Shown piece after piece: positions 1 through 8,780 of a stretch of DNA of 64,000 nt. Under the pieces are notes generated by a model that saw only the letters and a program-made list of their open reading frames with translations, was not told the origin of the DNA and made no database searches. The position numbers and the translations under genes were made by a program. The number at the start of each line of letters is the position of its first letter. The first letter of the stretch is position 1. The stretch spans positions 2,064,661 through 2,128,660 of the forward strand of contig NZ_CP016474.1 in assembly GCF_001693255.1 (NCBI RefSeq). Reading direction: 5' to 3'. This stretch comes from Picosynechococcus sp. PCC 7003 (GTDB lineage Bacteria > Cyanobacteriota > Cyanobacteriia > Cyanobacteriales > MRBY01).

Positions 1-1
1 G

Positions 2-850
2 GCACAAGTTGCGGATCTGGTGCGGGAACAACTGCCCCAACTGCCCCAACGCAATATTTTGGTGGAACCGGAACGGCGGGATACGGCAGCGGCGATCGCC
101 TGGACTTGTTTAGAACTGGCGAAATATTACCCCGCAGATACGGTGGTGGCTTTTTTCCCCGCAGACCATTGGATTGGCGACCCAGACAAATTCCGGGCAA
201 CCCTCGACTATGCCGCGAATTTTGTCAAAGATAAATTGGCGATCGCCACCATCGGCATCAAACCAGACTATCCCGCCACGGGCTACGGCTACATCGAACA
301 GGGGGAAGCAGTCGAAACGGGCATTTTTAAGGTGAATCAATTCTACGAAAAACCTGGTACGGCGGTGGCAAAATCTTTCCTCGAAACGGGTAAATTTAGC
401 TGGAACAGTGGGATTTTCCTTTTTTCGATCCGCACGGCGCTCCAAGAACTCGCTAACTACGCCCCTGAAATCCTCGAACCTTTGCAAAATCAGGGAATCG
501 ACGCCTACAACACGCTGCCAAAAATCAGCATTGACTACGCCCTCATGGAAAAAACAGAACACGCCTATGTGTTGCCTGCCGAGTTCGGTTGGGATGATCT
601 GGGAGATTGGCGATCGCTCGAAAGATTACTCCCACCCGATGCAGTGACCAATGTTTGTGTCGGCACGCACCATGCCTTCGAGACGGAACGGGCGATTGTG
701 TACAGTGACAATCCCGGTGAAACGGTGGTGACCCTCGGTGTTTCCGATGTGGTGGTGGTGCGCCAGGGGGATGTGACCTTGATTGTGGATAAACATCGCA
801 CCCAAGATATTAAAAAAATTCTCGGCTATCTCCCGAAAAATCTTCTGTAA
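2..850 (+). CDS. manC: Mannose-1-phosphate guanylyltransferase, 5' end outside the window
   Basis: This enzyme makes GDP-mannose from mannose-1-phosphate and GTP in the cytoplasm, feeding sugar-nucleotide and cell-surface polysaccharide synthesis. The reading frame is open from base 2, so the gene starts upstream; about 282 residues are visible. Family signatures are VEPERRDTAAAIA, FFPADHWIGD (nucleotidyltransferase core), NSGIFLF and EFGWDDLGDW. The protein ends after the guanylyltransferase part (TAA at 848-850) and has no C-terminal cupin isomerase domain; a separate phosphomannose isomerase lies at 45135-45530. The stop shares one base with the next start (TAATG), so the two genes are probably translationally coupled. 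The family call is firm; the sugar specificity is inferred. Confidence 0.88.
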   Translation, partial: AQVADLVREQLPQLPQRNILVEPERRDTAAAIAWTCLELAKYYPADTVVAFFPADHWIGDPDKFRATLDYAANFVKDKLAIATIGIKPDYPATGYGYIEQGEAVETGIFKVNQFYEKPGTAVAKSFLETGKFSWNSGIFLFSIRTALQELANYAPEILEPLQNQGIDAYNTLPKISIDYALMEKTEHAYVLPAEFGWDDLGDWRSLERLLPPDAVTNVCVGTHHAFETERAIVYSDNPGETVVTLGVSDVVVVRQGDVTLIVDKHRTQDIKKILGYLPKNLL

Positions 851-1551
851 TGGCTGCAGTTTGGCACTATATTCCGCCCATCGAAGCGTCTGGGAAAACC
901 CAAATGGCGATCGATGCTTGGCTTCTCGATCAGCATCTCCAGGGTAAAATCCCTTCTGTACTACGGTTTTACACTTGGAAGCCCGTCGCAATTTCCCTCG
1001 GCTACCATCAGCGAAAATATCCTGATTTTTGGGACAATTTGACCTACAAAGGCGAAAAAGTGGATCTGGTGCGGCGTCCAAGCGGGGGGCGAGCGGTACT
1101 CCACCAAGGAGATCTGACCTACGCAATTATTACGTCTGGGTTGAAGGGGAGTCGCCAGGAAAATTATGAAACTCTCTGCCAATTTCTTATTGCTGGGTTT
1201 GGGGAACTGGGGATTCCTTTAAGTTATGGCCACCAGCAACGCAATTATGGGCATTTTGATAGCTGTTTTCGTACCCATACCAAGGCGGATCTGGTGACAG
1301 AAACGGGTTATAAACTGATTGGTTCCGCACAATTACGTCGCCAAGGGGCAATTTTGCAACATGGATCCATCCGCCTTACTCCTGATCTGGGTTTGTATGA
1401 GAAAGTTTTTAGCGAGGCTCTACAACCCATGCCAAACCTTGAACAGCATTCTTCCAGCCAAATAATTTCTACGCTTTCCCAAGCGCTGCAAAATTGTTTT
1501 GATCTTGTTTTTGTAGAGACAGTTGTGAGATCTGGTAGGGATCTACCATAG
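850..1551 (+). CDS. Biotin/lipoate A/B protein ligase family protein
   Basis: This 233-residue protein has the BPL/LPL catalytic fold, whose members attach lipoate, octanoate or biotin to carrier-protein lysines. The diagnostic motifs are RRPSGGRAVLH near residue 77, KLIGSAQLRR near residue 156, and the following LQHGSI. It lacks the C-terminal accessory domain of LplA and so resembles LipM-type octanoyltransferases or short ligases. Its ATG overlaps the guanylyltransferase stop by one base, although the pathways are not obviously related. It converges on the gene at 1566-2198. Whether it transfers octanoate or ligates lipoate cannot be decided from the sequence. Confidence 0.8.
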   Translation: MAAVWHYIPPIEASGKTQMAIDAWLLDQHLQGKIPSVLRFYTWKPVAISLGYHQRKYPDFWDNLTYKGEKVDLVRRPSGGRAVLHQGDLTYAIITSGLKGSRQENYETLCQFLIAGFGELGIPLSYGHQQRNYGHFDSCFRTHTKADLVTETGYKLIGSAQLRRQGAILQHGSIRLTPDLGLYEKVFSEALQPMPNLEQHSSSQIISTLSQALQNCFDLVFVETVVRSGRDLP

Positions 1552-1565
1552 CTTGTAAAAATCCG

Positions 1566-2198
1566 TTATTCACATTTGAGCAAAGCATCCAAATCCGCTG
1601 CGACAATTTTTTCTAAATTGCGGGTAATTTTCTCAATCTCCCAATCCCACCACGCTACTGATAGTAAGGTTTTAATCACTTCATCGGGAAAGCGTTGACG
1701 AATACATTTGGCTGGGTTACCGCCCACAATGGTATAGGGAGGAACATCATTGACCACAACTGATTTGGCGGCAATAATCGCACCATCTCCCACATGAACG
1801 CCGGGCATAATGACGGCTTCATAGCCAATCCAGACATCATTGCCGACGACTGTATCGCCTTTATAGGGAAAGTCACTGGGTTGCAGAGCGAGCTTATCCC
1901 AACCATCACCAAAAATCTGAAATGGATAGGTCGAAAAACCATCTACTTTATGGTTTCCCCCGTTCATGATGAACTTGACTCCCCTGGCTAAGGCGCAGAA
2001 TTTGCCAATAATTAGGCGATCGCCAATGAAAGGAAAGTGATACAAAACATTGCGCTCAAAATTTTCTGAATCCTCTGGATCGTCGTAATAAGTGTAATCA
2101 CCGATGATGATATTTGGATTTGTGACCGTATTTCGGATAAAACAAATCTGCGGAAATCCTGCCATGGGATGCGGATCATTGGGGTCTGCTCCGTACAC
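1566..2198 (-). CDS. Vat-like xenobiotic O-acetyltransferase (left-handed beta-helix)
   Basis: This 210-residue hexapeptide-repeat acyltransferase resembles the Vat streptogramin A acetyltransferases and related CatB-type xenobiotic enzymes, which move acetyl from acetyl-CoA to a hydroxyl group. Seen here: MYGADPNDPHP at the N-terminus, ILYHFP-like VLYHFPFIGDRLIIGKFC, the NGGNHKVDG segment with the family's catalytic histidine, hexapeptide repeats around VVGNDVWIGYEAVIMPGV, and the closing GGNPAK. The start is GTG, with AGGAG about 11 bases upstream. It stands alone, converging on the lipoate-ligase-like gene. A resistance role in this organism is not shown; the natural substrate is unknown. 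Confidence 0.83.
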   Translation of the reverse strand: MYGADPNDPHPMAGFPQICFIRNTVTNPNIIIGDYTYYDDPEDSENFERNVLYHFPFIGDRLIIGKFCALARGVKFIMNGGNHKVDGFSTYPFQIFGDGWDKLALQPSDFPYKGDTVVGNDVWIGYEAVIMPGVHVGDGAIIAAKSVVVNDVPPYTIVGGNPAKCIRQRFPDEVIKTLLSVAWWDWEIEKITRNLEKIVAADLDALLKCE

Positions 2199-2325
2199 AA
2201 CCGCGCGCTCCTATCATTACAAAATAATTTCTACCCCTTGAATCTTAGCGAGGAATTCCAAACGACAACTAAATTACAAAAGACCCTTAGAATATGTCCA
2301 AACTTGATCGCTTTGCCCAGATCCT

Positions 2326-2705
2326 TTAGCGGCTAAACTGCCAACCGGCGATCGCCAAACAGCCCCAACCGATTAAAAATGCGGCTCCACCCAGGGGAGT
2401 AATTGCCCCCAGAATTTTCACTTCACTTAAACTCAAGGCATAAAGGCTCCCGGAAAAGAGCACAATCCCGATGATAAAAGCAATTCCAGCCCCATTGAGC
2501 CAACTCTGGGGTAATGTCCCTGGACGGAAAATAGGCCTACCAGCAGCAAGGCGATCGCCTGGTACATTTGATATTTGGCCGCCGTCTCCCAGATGGCGAG
2601 GGCTTGGGGGTCGAGGGTAGTTTTGAGGCCATGGCTGGCAAAGGCACCAGCAGCAACGGCAAGGCCAGCGAGGATTGGCGCAATCACAAGGAAAAAACGG
2701 GTCAT
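2326..2705 (-). pseudogene. DUF423 (YgdD-like) small membrane protein, frameshifted
   Basis: DUF423 proteins are inner-membrane proteins of about 120-130 residues with four membrane segments and no settled function. The N-terminal part (from ATG at 2705: [20 protein letters not shown], then the family segment GAFASHGL) is in one frame. The C-terminal part ([17 protein letters not shown] through [16 protein letters not shown]) is in another, ending at 2326. The two join cleanly if one base is added to the CCC run at 2518-2520 (GGG on the coding strand). The defect is therefore a single-base deletion, or a sequencing or assembly error in a short homopolymer. The gene starts two bases after the stop of the upstream acyl-CoA synthetase fusion, so the two probably share a transcript. 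Confidence 0.8.
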
Positions 2706-2707
2706 GG

Positions 2708-5461
2708 TTATTCGTCGGTAAGGTCGAGGGTGGCTTTGACCACTTCAAAATTTTGACGCTTGAGGGTGAATCCAGCTTTCTCGGCAACCCGCTGCATCCC
2801 TTTATTTTCTGAAAGAATATCTGCAGTGATTGCCGTTAACCCTTCGTTGCGGCCAATTTCCACCAGGCGTCGCAGCAGTTCGGTGCCAAGTCCCTGGCGT
2901 TGGATCGGGTCGCTGACAATCATCGCAAATTCTCCCTCGCTGGTGCCATGGAGCTGACTCAAACGGGCGATCGCATAGACTTCTGTGACTTGGGTGTCGG
3001 GGTCGGTGTATTCCGCAACGAGGGCCATCTCCCGGTCGTAGTCAATGAAACAGAGGCGGGTTAAGCGTTCATGGGCAACGCGACTTTGCAGCGTGACAAG
3101 GTGAAAATACCGGAAGTAAACGCTTTGCTCCGAGAGGGTTTTGTGGAATTGAACAAGCATGGGTTCATCCTCAGGGCGGATCGGACGAATCATAAACTCC
3201 CGTTCATCGCTACTCGTCCAGGGTTTTTCGTATTGCAGGGGATAGGGACGGATCGCGGGTTTCGGTAAATCTTTTTCCGCGAGATCAAGGGGGTGCAACA
3301 CAATCCGCGCATCAAGGGCCACAAGGCGATCACCGGAGGCAAAGAGGGGATTGATATCCATTTCTTTAATCCAAGGCTGCTCAACGATCAAACGGCTAAA
3401 ACGCACCAGAATTTGTTCCAATTCGTCCAGATTAACGGCCTTACGACCCCGCACTCCTTTTAGGGCTTGGTAAATTTTCGTTTGTTCGATAGTCCGGCGG
3501 GCAAGGGTACTGTTCAACGGTGGTAAGGCGATCGCCCGGTCTTGGAACACTTCAACGAGTTGCCCCCCGGTACCAAAGACCATCACCGGCCCAAACTGTC
3601 GATCAATACTACTGCCGAGGATGAGTTCATAACCATCCTTAAGGTTGAGCATCGGTTGCACCGTCACCCCATGGAAATGTTCGGCACCGACTTTTTCTGT
3701 CACACTTTGACGAATCCGCTCGAAGGCTTTTGCAACATTCTCCGCGCTATTGAGATTTAATTCGACGCCCCCCACGTCGGTTTTATGGGTGATCGTGGTG
3801 GAGAGTAACTTCAAAACCACCGGATAACCCAATTCTTCTGCCAGGGCGATCGCCATTTCCGGGGTGCTGGCATTACCGGTGAGGACAATGGGGATCCCGT
3901 AGGCCGCGAGAATTTTCTTCGATTCCGATTCCGTCAGTAAGGTGCGCCCCTCTGCCCGGATCGACTCCAGAATAACGTTGACATTGTGGCGATCGATCAC
4001 CCCTTCGGTATCGGGGGCCAGGGTTGGTGTTTCGTAGATGCCCTCAAGGGTGTATTTGTACCGCCATAACAGTTGAAAAAGATAAGCAGCGGAATCAGGG
4101 TAACGGTAGGTGGGCACTTGCGAACGATTTAAAAACAGTTCCCCCTCGGTCACTTCATCCCCCCCCATCCAACTGGCAATCACCGGCTTATCGGTTTTTT
4201 CCACACATTTCTGTAAGGCGATCGCCGTCGCGGTGGGGTCGGTCATCGATTGGGGCGTAAGAATTACTAAAAATCCGGCACTATTAGGATCTTTAATCGC
4301 CACATCAAGGGTTTTCGCATAGCGTTCTGGTTCCGCATCCCCCAAAATATCAATGGGATTACTATGGCTCCAGTGGCTCGGTAAAAATTCATCCAACGCG
4401 GCGATCGTTTCCGGAGCCAGTGCTGACAATTCTCCGCCCCGCTGAATAATTGCATCCGTCGCCAAAACCCCAGGCCCCCCGGCATTGGTGATAATCGTCA
4501 GTTTAGGTTTTTTTGGCAAACGGGGTTGTTTCGCCAGAATTTCCGCCAAATTAAACAATTCCGAAATGCGATCTACCCTGAGCACCCCGCAGCGTCGAAA
4601 AGCCGCATCCAACACCGCATCACTCCCCGCCAAGGAACCTGTATGGGAAGCCGAAGCCTTGGCCGCCGCCTCCGTCCGTCCCGCCTTAATCACGATAATC
4701 GGCTTGGCGATCGCCACCTCCCGCGCCGCCGAGAGAAAAGAGCGAGCATTGCCCACCGACTCCATATAAATCACAATGCTTTTGGTGTTCGGGTCATCAC
4801 CAAGGTAAGTGATCAAATCGCCCCAGTCCACATCCAACATCGACCCCAGGGAAATAAAGGCACTAAAGCCCACATTCTCCGGAAAGCTCCAGTCCAACAC
4901 CGCTGTACAAAAGGCGCCACTCTGACTAATAAACCCCACATGACCCGGTTGTGCCATCGCGTGGGCAAAGGTGGCATTTAAACCACTATGGGGATTCATT
5001 AACCCTAAACAGTTCGGCCCGATAATCCGTAACTTCCCAGCGGCGATCGCCATAATTTCTTTTTCCAGGGCTTTTCCTTCTTCGCCAATTTCCTTAAAGC
5101 CCGCCGAGATGATAATCGCTGCCTTTACCCCCACATCAACACATTCCTGAACCACGGTTGGAACTAAACGGGCAGGAATGGCAATCACTGCTAACTCCAC
5201 TGGTTCCGGCACCTCGGCAATGCTTTTGTAGGCTTTGACCCCTAAAACGCTGTTTCGTTTAGGATTAACCGGATAGACCGTCCCCCCAAAGGGATTACTA
5301 ATGAGATTCCAAAGCAATGTCCGGCCCACGCTACCTTCTTTGTCCGTGGCACCAATGATCGCGACGGATTTGGGATTGAAAAAATAGCTGAGGGGCTGCT
5401 TTTCTGACCGGAGAATATCATAGGCCGGATCAATGGTGATAGTGAGGGGAGAAGTCGACAT
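2708..5461 (-). CDS. Acyl-CoA synthetase (NDP-forming)/GNAT fusion, Pat-like protein acetyltransferase
   Basis: This protein of about 917 residues has the domain order of bacterial Pat/PatZ lysine acetyltransferases. A CoA-binding Rossmann domain comes first ([17 protein letters not shown]), then succinyl-CoA-ligase-like domains, an ATP-grasp-like domain ([33 protein letters not shown]), and a C-terminal GNAT domain with the acetyl-CoA loop [10 protein letters not shown]. The catalytic histidine of active NDP-forming acyl-CoA synthetases is present near residue 273 (ASHTGSLAG). The open frame extends 32 codons upstream to 5557, but that would run into the sigma-factor terminator, so ATG 5461 (MSTSPL) is chosen. 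Its probable role is acyl-CoA sensing or synthesis coupled to protein acetylation. Confidence 0.85.
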   Translation of the reverse strand: MSTSPLTITIDPAYDILRSEKQPLSYFFNPKSVAIIGATDKEGSVGRTLLWNLISNPFGGTVYPVNPKRNSVLGVKAYKSIAEVPEPVELAVIAIPARLVPTVVQECVDVGVKAAIIISAGFKEIGEEGKALEKEIMAIAAGKLRIIGPNCLGLMNPHSGLNATFAHAMAQPGHVGFISQSGAFCTAVLDWSFPENVGFSAFISLGSMLDVDWGDLITYLGDDPNTKSIVIYMESVGNARSFLSAAREVAIAKPIIVIKAGRTEAAAKASASHTGSLAGSDAVLDAAFRRCGVLRVDRISELFNLAEILAKQPRLPKKPKLTIITNAGGPGVLATDAIIQRGGELSALAPETIAALDEFLPSHWSHSNPIDILGDAEPERYAKTLDVAIKDPNSAGFLVILTPQSMTDPTATAIALQKCVEKTDKPVIASWMGGDEVTEGELFLNRSQVPTYRYPDSAAYLFQLLWRYKYTLEGIYETPTLAPDTEGVIDRHNVNVILESIRAEGRTLLTESESKKILAAYGIPIVLTGNASTPEMAIALAEELGYPVVLKLLSTTITHKTDVGGVELNLNSAENVAKAFERIRQSVTEKVGAEHFHGVTVQPMLNLKDGYELILGSSIDRQFGPVMVFGTGGQLVEVFQDRAIALPPLNSTLARRTIEQTKIYQALKGVRGRKAVNLDELEQILVRFSRLIVEQPWIKEMDINPLFASGDRLVALDARIVLHPLDLAEKDLPKPAIRPYPLQYEKPWTSSDEREFMIRPIRPEDEPMLVQFHKTLSEQSVYFRYFHLVTLQSRVAHERLTRLCFIDYDREMALVAEYTDPDTQVTEVYAIARLSQLHGTSEGEFAMIVSDPIQRQGLGTELLRRLVEIGRNEGLTAITADILSENKGMQRVAEKAGFTLKRQNFEVVKATLDLTDE

Positions 5462-5557
5462 AGGAACTCGCTGAACTGCTGCTGCCGCTATGCTACTGTG
5501 AACTACCCAAATTTTTACGGCTTTTTTACAGAATATTTCTCCGGGAAAATTGAGCAA

Positions 5558-5583
5558 TAAAAAACCCCACCAATGGGCAGGGT
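5558..5583 (-). terminator. Rho-independent terminator after the sigma factor gene
   Basis: On the minus strand an eight-pair stem with two G-T wobbles (ACCCTGCC with GGTGGGGT) closes a four-base loop and is followed by a run of six T. It sits about 55 bases after the sigma-factor stop. Confidence 0.7.
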
Positions 5584-5636
5584 ATAAAAATTCATGATCA
5601 AATTTTCAGCTTTTAAAGATTGCGGCTGAATGTAAT

Positions 5637-6764
5637 CTAGCGGATATATTCTTTCAAAATGCTGTTGCGGTTGGGGTGGCGCAGTTTACGGAGGGCTTTC
5701 GCTTCGATCTGGCGAATCCGCTCCCGGGTCACGTTAAAGATTTGGCCAATTTCTTCGAGGGTTTTCATGCGCCCATCATCCAAGCCATAACGGAGACGCA
5801 GCACATCGCGCTCCCGAGCACTGAGGGTATCGAGCACATTTTCAAGGTCTTCCCGCAGCAGACTCTTGGATACTTGATCTTCGGGGGTTTCGCCGTCGGC
5901 TTCGATGAAATCACCCAAGCGAGAATCCTCTTCTTTCCCAATGGGAGTTTCCAGGGAGATCGGCAACTGGGCAGATTTAGCAATGAAGCGCAATTTTTCG
6001 ATGGTCATTTCCATGCGCTCAGCGATCTCTTCCTCGGTGGGTTTGCGGCCTAACTCCTGGGAGAGAATCTTGGTAGTCTTTTTGATGCGGGAAATGGTTT
6101 CGTAGAGGTGGACGGGCAAGCGAATGGTGCGGGATTGATCGGCGATCGCCCGCGTAATGGCCTGACGAATCCACCAGGTGGCATAGGTGGAGAACTTATA
6201 ACCCTTTTCATGGTCAAACTTTTCAGCAGCACGGATCAAGCCCAAAGAACCCTCTTGGATTAAATCTTGGAACGACAAACCACGGTTCATATACTTCTTT
6301 GCAATGGAGACCACCAGACGGAGGTTCGATTGCACCATCTTGTCCTTTGCTCGGCGACCATGGAACAAGCGGCGCCGAAAATCCTTTAGGGGCATGCCAG
6401 CGGCTTCAGCCCATTCCTTATCGGTGGGAACACGGGATTCATGCTCGGTGAGTTGTTCCCGCATCCGCTCCAGTTCGAGCAAATCGGCAATTTTCCGGGC
6501 CAGCTCAATTTCTTCTTCAGCCCGCAAGAGACGAATCCGACCAATTTCTTGGAGATAAATCCGAATCGAATCTTCGGTGTAGGGTTTTTTCTTGGTAGCA
6601 GTTTCCTTGCGACGACTGGTTTTTGCTTTCCGACTTTTTTTGGTGGGGAGGGTAAGTTCTACATAGTCGGTACCTTCTTTAATTTGCGCTTCCGCAAGGG
6701 CACTGTAATCAATATCACCCTCATTCCGAGTCTGATCCAGTACGGGATTCGTCGCTTGGGTCAT
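5637..6764 (-). CDS. sigA: Principal RNA polymerase sigma factor (group 1, SigA/RpoD type)
   Basis: This is the housekeeping sigma-70 factor that directs RNA polymerase to vegetative promoters. The 375-residue protein shows region 1.2 ([16 protein letters not shown]), region 2 ([26 protein letters not shown] and [13 protein letters not shown]; given here as separate motifs), region 3, and region 4 with the helix-turn-helix [20 protein letters not shown]. The lysine-rich N-terminal segment is typical of cyanobacterial SigA. ATG 6764 is chosen over the in-frame upstream start at 6812 because AGAGGAAA lies seven bases before it. The gene stands alone after a long upstream region and ends at its own terminator. 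Confidence 0.93.
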   Translation of the reverse strand: MTQATNPVLDQTRNEGDIDYSALAEAQIKEGTDYVELTLPTKKSRKAKTSRRKETATKKKPYTEDSIRIYLQEIGRIRLLRAEEEIELARKIADLLELERMREQLTEHESRVPTDKEWAEAAGMPLKDFRRRLFHGRRAKDKMVQSNLRLVVSIAKKYMNRGLSFQDLIQEGSLGLIRAAEKFDHEKGYKFSTYATWWIRQAITRAIADQSRTIRLPVHLYETISRIKKTTKILSQELGRKPTEEEIAERMEMTIEKLRFIAKSAQLPISLETPIGKEEDSRLGDFIEADGETPEDQVSKSLLREDLENVLDTLSARERDVLRLRYGLDDGRMKTLEEIGQIFNVTRERIRQIEAKALRKLRHPNRNSILKEYIR

Positions 6765-7534
6765 GCCTATTTCCTCTTGTTCGTTTAAAAAAGCAACTAA
6801 ATGGACATTCAATGGGGACTTCTCGCAAACAGAATGATTCTGTCGAAGTCAAGGTTCTCCCTACCAAAGGCTATGTTTGATAGAAAAACTGTGGGTTTTG
6901 ATTGTACTAGTAGATGGGAATTTTCCTGCTACCTTTTGGGGGTTTTATTCCGTCTCTAAAACTAGTCAAAATCTGTAATGAGCTTCTCCGTCGAGATAGC
7001 TTGGAGCAAATCCTTAGCTATTCTAGTGAATTTGTCTTTTATTGCCCACATGGTTATAACAAAATCTATAAACTTCGCCTACCCATAGTTTTTTGTTAAG
7101 TACAAATATTCTAGTGCCCAGGTAAAGTGACTGTAGATGGCGATCGCCTCTAGTATTGCCAGTCGCAAGAACTACTCTTAACTCTAGGTGGGATGTAACC
7201 CTTGTCAAGGGCTATCCAGAAACTTGATGCTAATAGGTTAACTGATCTTTTCTAAAAATGTTCACCATGGGCAAAATTTTCTGCGCCAAAGGTTTTCAAA
7301 CCAAGACATCTATGATTCGGTAATGCGATCGCTGCAAGATCTCCAGTCAACGATTCACGGCTCCTACTGTTTTTGATCATCCACTCAAGCAAGGCGCACT
7401 GCAAAACAGATCTCGGAGAGATCGCCCTATGTTGGTGGGGAAAGATTCTGCTATGGTATTAAACCAGTTTAACCATCAAAACCTCTGGTTGACGGTTTTC
7501 CCAGATCTCTACTTCCAAAAACATCTCAGGCCAT
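6765..7534. other. Long intergenic region between divergent sigA and the nitrilase gene
   Basis: This 770-base stretch separates two divergent genes and must hold both promoters. I find no credible coding region: the open frames near 6914 and 7023 are short, lack ribosome sites and have no recognisable protein features. HIP1 palindromes occur at 7139-7148 and 7325-7332. A short perfect inverted repeat (CCCTTG, one-base centre, CAAGGG) lies near 7199. A TGCTATGGT-like extended -10 occurs near 7447 upstream of the nitrilase gene, without a clear -35. No tRNA-like structure was seen. Confidence 0.5.
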
Positions 7535-8347
7535 ATGAAATCCTATCTCGCGGCAGCGATCCAAATGACCAGTAAGCCCGACTTAGACCACAACTTGGGC
7601 GAAGCAGAAGACTTGATTCAATTGGCTGTCAACCAAGGCGCGAAACTTGTGACGCTTCCGGAAAACTTTTCCTTCCTCGGTGAAGAAGCCGCTAAGTTGG
7701 CCCAGGCCAGTGTCATTGCCCAAAAAAGCGAAAAATTTCTCAAGACCATGGCCCAGAGATTTCAAATCACCCTCCTCGGTGGTGGTTTTCCGGTGCCTGG
7801 CGGCGAAAATAAAGTCTTTAACACAGCCCTGTTGATTTCCCCCGAAGGCCAAGAATTAGCCCGCTATCACAAGGTGCATTTGTTTGATGTGAATCTGCCC
7901 GATGGGAATACCTACAAAGAATCCAGTACAGTCCAGGCGGGCCACACACTCCCCCAAATCTTTGCTTCGCCTGAGTTGGGCAAAATTGGTTTATCCGTTT
8001 GCTATGATGTGCGCTTTCCGGAGTTATATCGGTCGTTATCGAAGCAAGGGGCCGAAATTCTTTGCATTCCCGCTGCATTTACCGCCTATACCGGCAAAGA
8101 CCACTGGCAAACTTTGATTCAAGCCAGAGCCATTGAAAATACTTGTTATGTGATCGCGCCGGCGCAAACAGGTAATCATTATGGAATGCGCTATTCCCAC
8201 GGTCACGCGATGATCGTTGATCCTTGGGGAACCGTGCTGAATGATGCAGGAGTTCACCCAGGGGTGGCGATCGCCGAAATTAATCCCAACCGCCTAGCCC
8301 AAGTGCGCCGTCAAATGCCATCTCTCGAACACCGGGTTTTCGGTTAG
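7535..8347 (+). CDS. Carbon-nitrogen hydrolase (nitrilase superfamily, Nit1/deaminated-glutathione-amidase type)
   Basis: This cytoplasmic amidase of 270 residues belongs to the nitrilase superfamily. The catalytic triad is visible: Glu43 in LVTLPENFSF, Lys113 in RYHKVHLFDV, and Cys156 in GLSVCYDVRFPELYR. The HLFDV and DVRFPELYR forms are those of the Nit branch that hydrolyses deaminated glutathione or short omega-amides, so metabolite repair is the best guess. Its TAG overlaps the TAA of hicB on the other strand by two bases (8345-8346), giving a convergent end with no room for a separate terminator. Confidence 0.87.
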   Translation: MKSYLAAAIQMTSKPDLDHNLGEAEDLIQLAVNQGAKLVTLPENFSFLGEEAAKLAQASVIAQKSEKFLKTMAQRFQITLLGGGFPVPGGENKVFNTALLISPEGQELARYHKVHLFDVNLPDGNTYKESSTVQAGHTLPQIFASPELGKIGLSVCYDVRFPELYRSLSKQGAEILCIPAAFTAYTGKDHWQTLIQARAIENTCYVIAPAQTGNHYGMRYSHGHAMIVDPWGTVLNDAGVHPGVAIAEINPNRLAQVRRQMPSLEHRVFG

Positions 8348-8565
8348 GCTGCGACCAAAACAGCGGTGGGCTCCGGTAAGGTTTCTCCTGCCGCTTCGTA
8401 GTCTTCGATTAAGCTTTCTAGGCACTCAACACCATTTTGAACAGCCTCTTGATAACTCTCGCCATGGGTGCGCCAGGTTTGACCAATAAAATCTGGAAAG
8501 CCAACCAGATAACAATTATCAAGGTCGCTCCACTGAATTACCATTTGATATTTGAGTTTATCCAT
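8344..8565 (-). CDS. hicB: Short HicB-family antitoxin
   Basis: This 73-residue protein has the HicB N-terminal fold: YQMVIQWSDLDNCYLVGFPD, then GESYQEAVQNGVECLESLI. It is expected to bind and neutralise the HicA toxin encoded just upstream, which it overlaps by eight bases. It ends after ETLPEPTAVLVAA and lacks the C-terminal helix-turn-helix or ribbon-helix-helix DNA-binding domain found in longer HicB proteins. Autoregulation by this protein alone is therefore not expected. ATG 8565 is preferred over an in-frame start at 8640 that lies inside hicA. The order is toxin first, antitoxin second. Confidence 0.85.
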   Translation of the reverse strand: MDKLKYQMVIQWSDLDNCYLVGFPDFIGQTWRTHGESYQEAVQNGVECLESLIEDYEAAGETLPEPTAVLVAA

Positions 8566-8770
8566 CGTCCTTTGCCTCGTTAACCTGTTGAATGGCATCC
8601 AGGATCGTTCGTTCCTGATAGGGCCTCGCATCTGTCCCATCTTTTCCAGCTAAGGTTATCCTGCCTGCATATTTTGGATGTGTCCAGTTGGTATGACTTC
8701 CTTTGCCGGGCCGCATCGTAAACCCAGCCTGACGCAAAAGTTTTTTTAACTCACGAATCTTTTTCGGCAT
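8558..8770 (-). CDS. hicA: HicA-family mRNA interferase toxin
   Basis: This 70-residue protein has the double-stranded-RNA-binding-like HicA fold: REIKKLL-like IRELKKLLRQAGF, then GKGSHTNWTHP with the catalytic histidine at residue 26, and a basic C-terminal half. HicA toxins cleave mRNA and arrest growth until bound by HicB. The gene starts ten bases after the stop of the methyltransferase gene on the same strand, so the pair may be transcribed from that gene's promoter as well as its own. The histidine is intact, so the toxin appears functional. Confidence 0.87.
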   Translation of the reverse strand: MPKKIRELKKLLRQAGFTMRPGKGSHTNWTHPKYAGRITLAGKDGTDARPYQERTILDAIQQVNEAKDDG

Positions 8771-8780
8771 CCTTTACTGC

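Noticed and set aside
1566-2198. Streptogramin resistance gene acquired from a pathogen
   Set aside because: The protein is Vat-like, but such enzymes occur widely in environmental bacteria, and no mobile DNA or resistance genes surround it.
5462-5557. 32-codon N-terminal extension of the acyl-CoA synthetase fusion
   Set aside because: The extended start abuts the sigma factor terminator and the added residues do not look like a family N-terminus.
6914-7208. Two short open frames in the sigA upstream region
   Set aside because: Short, no ribosome sites, no conserved features.
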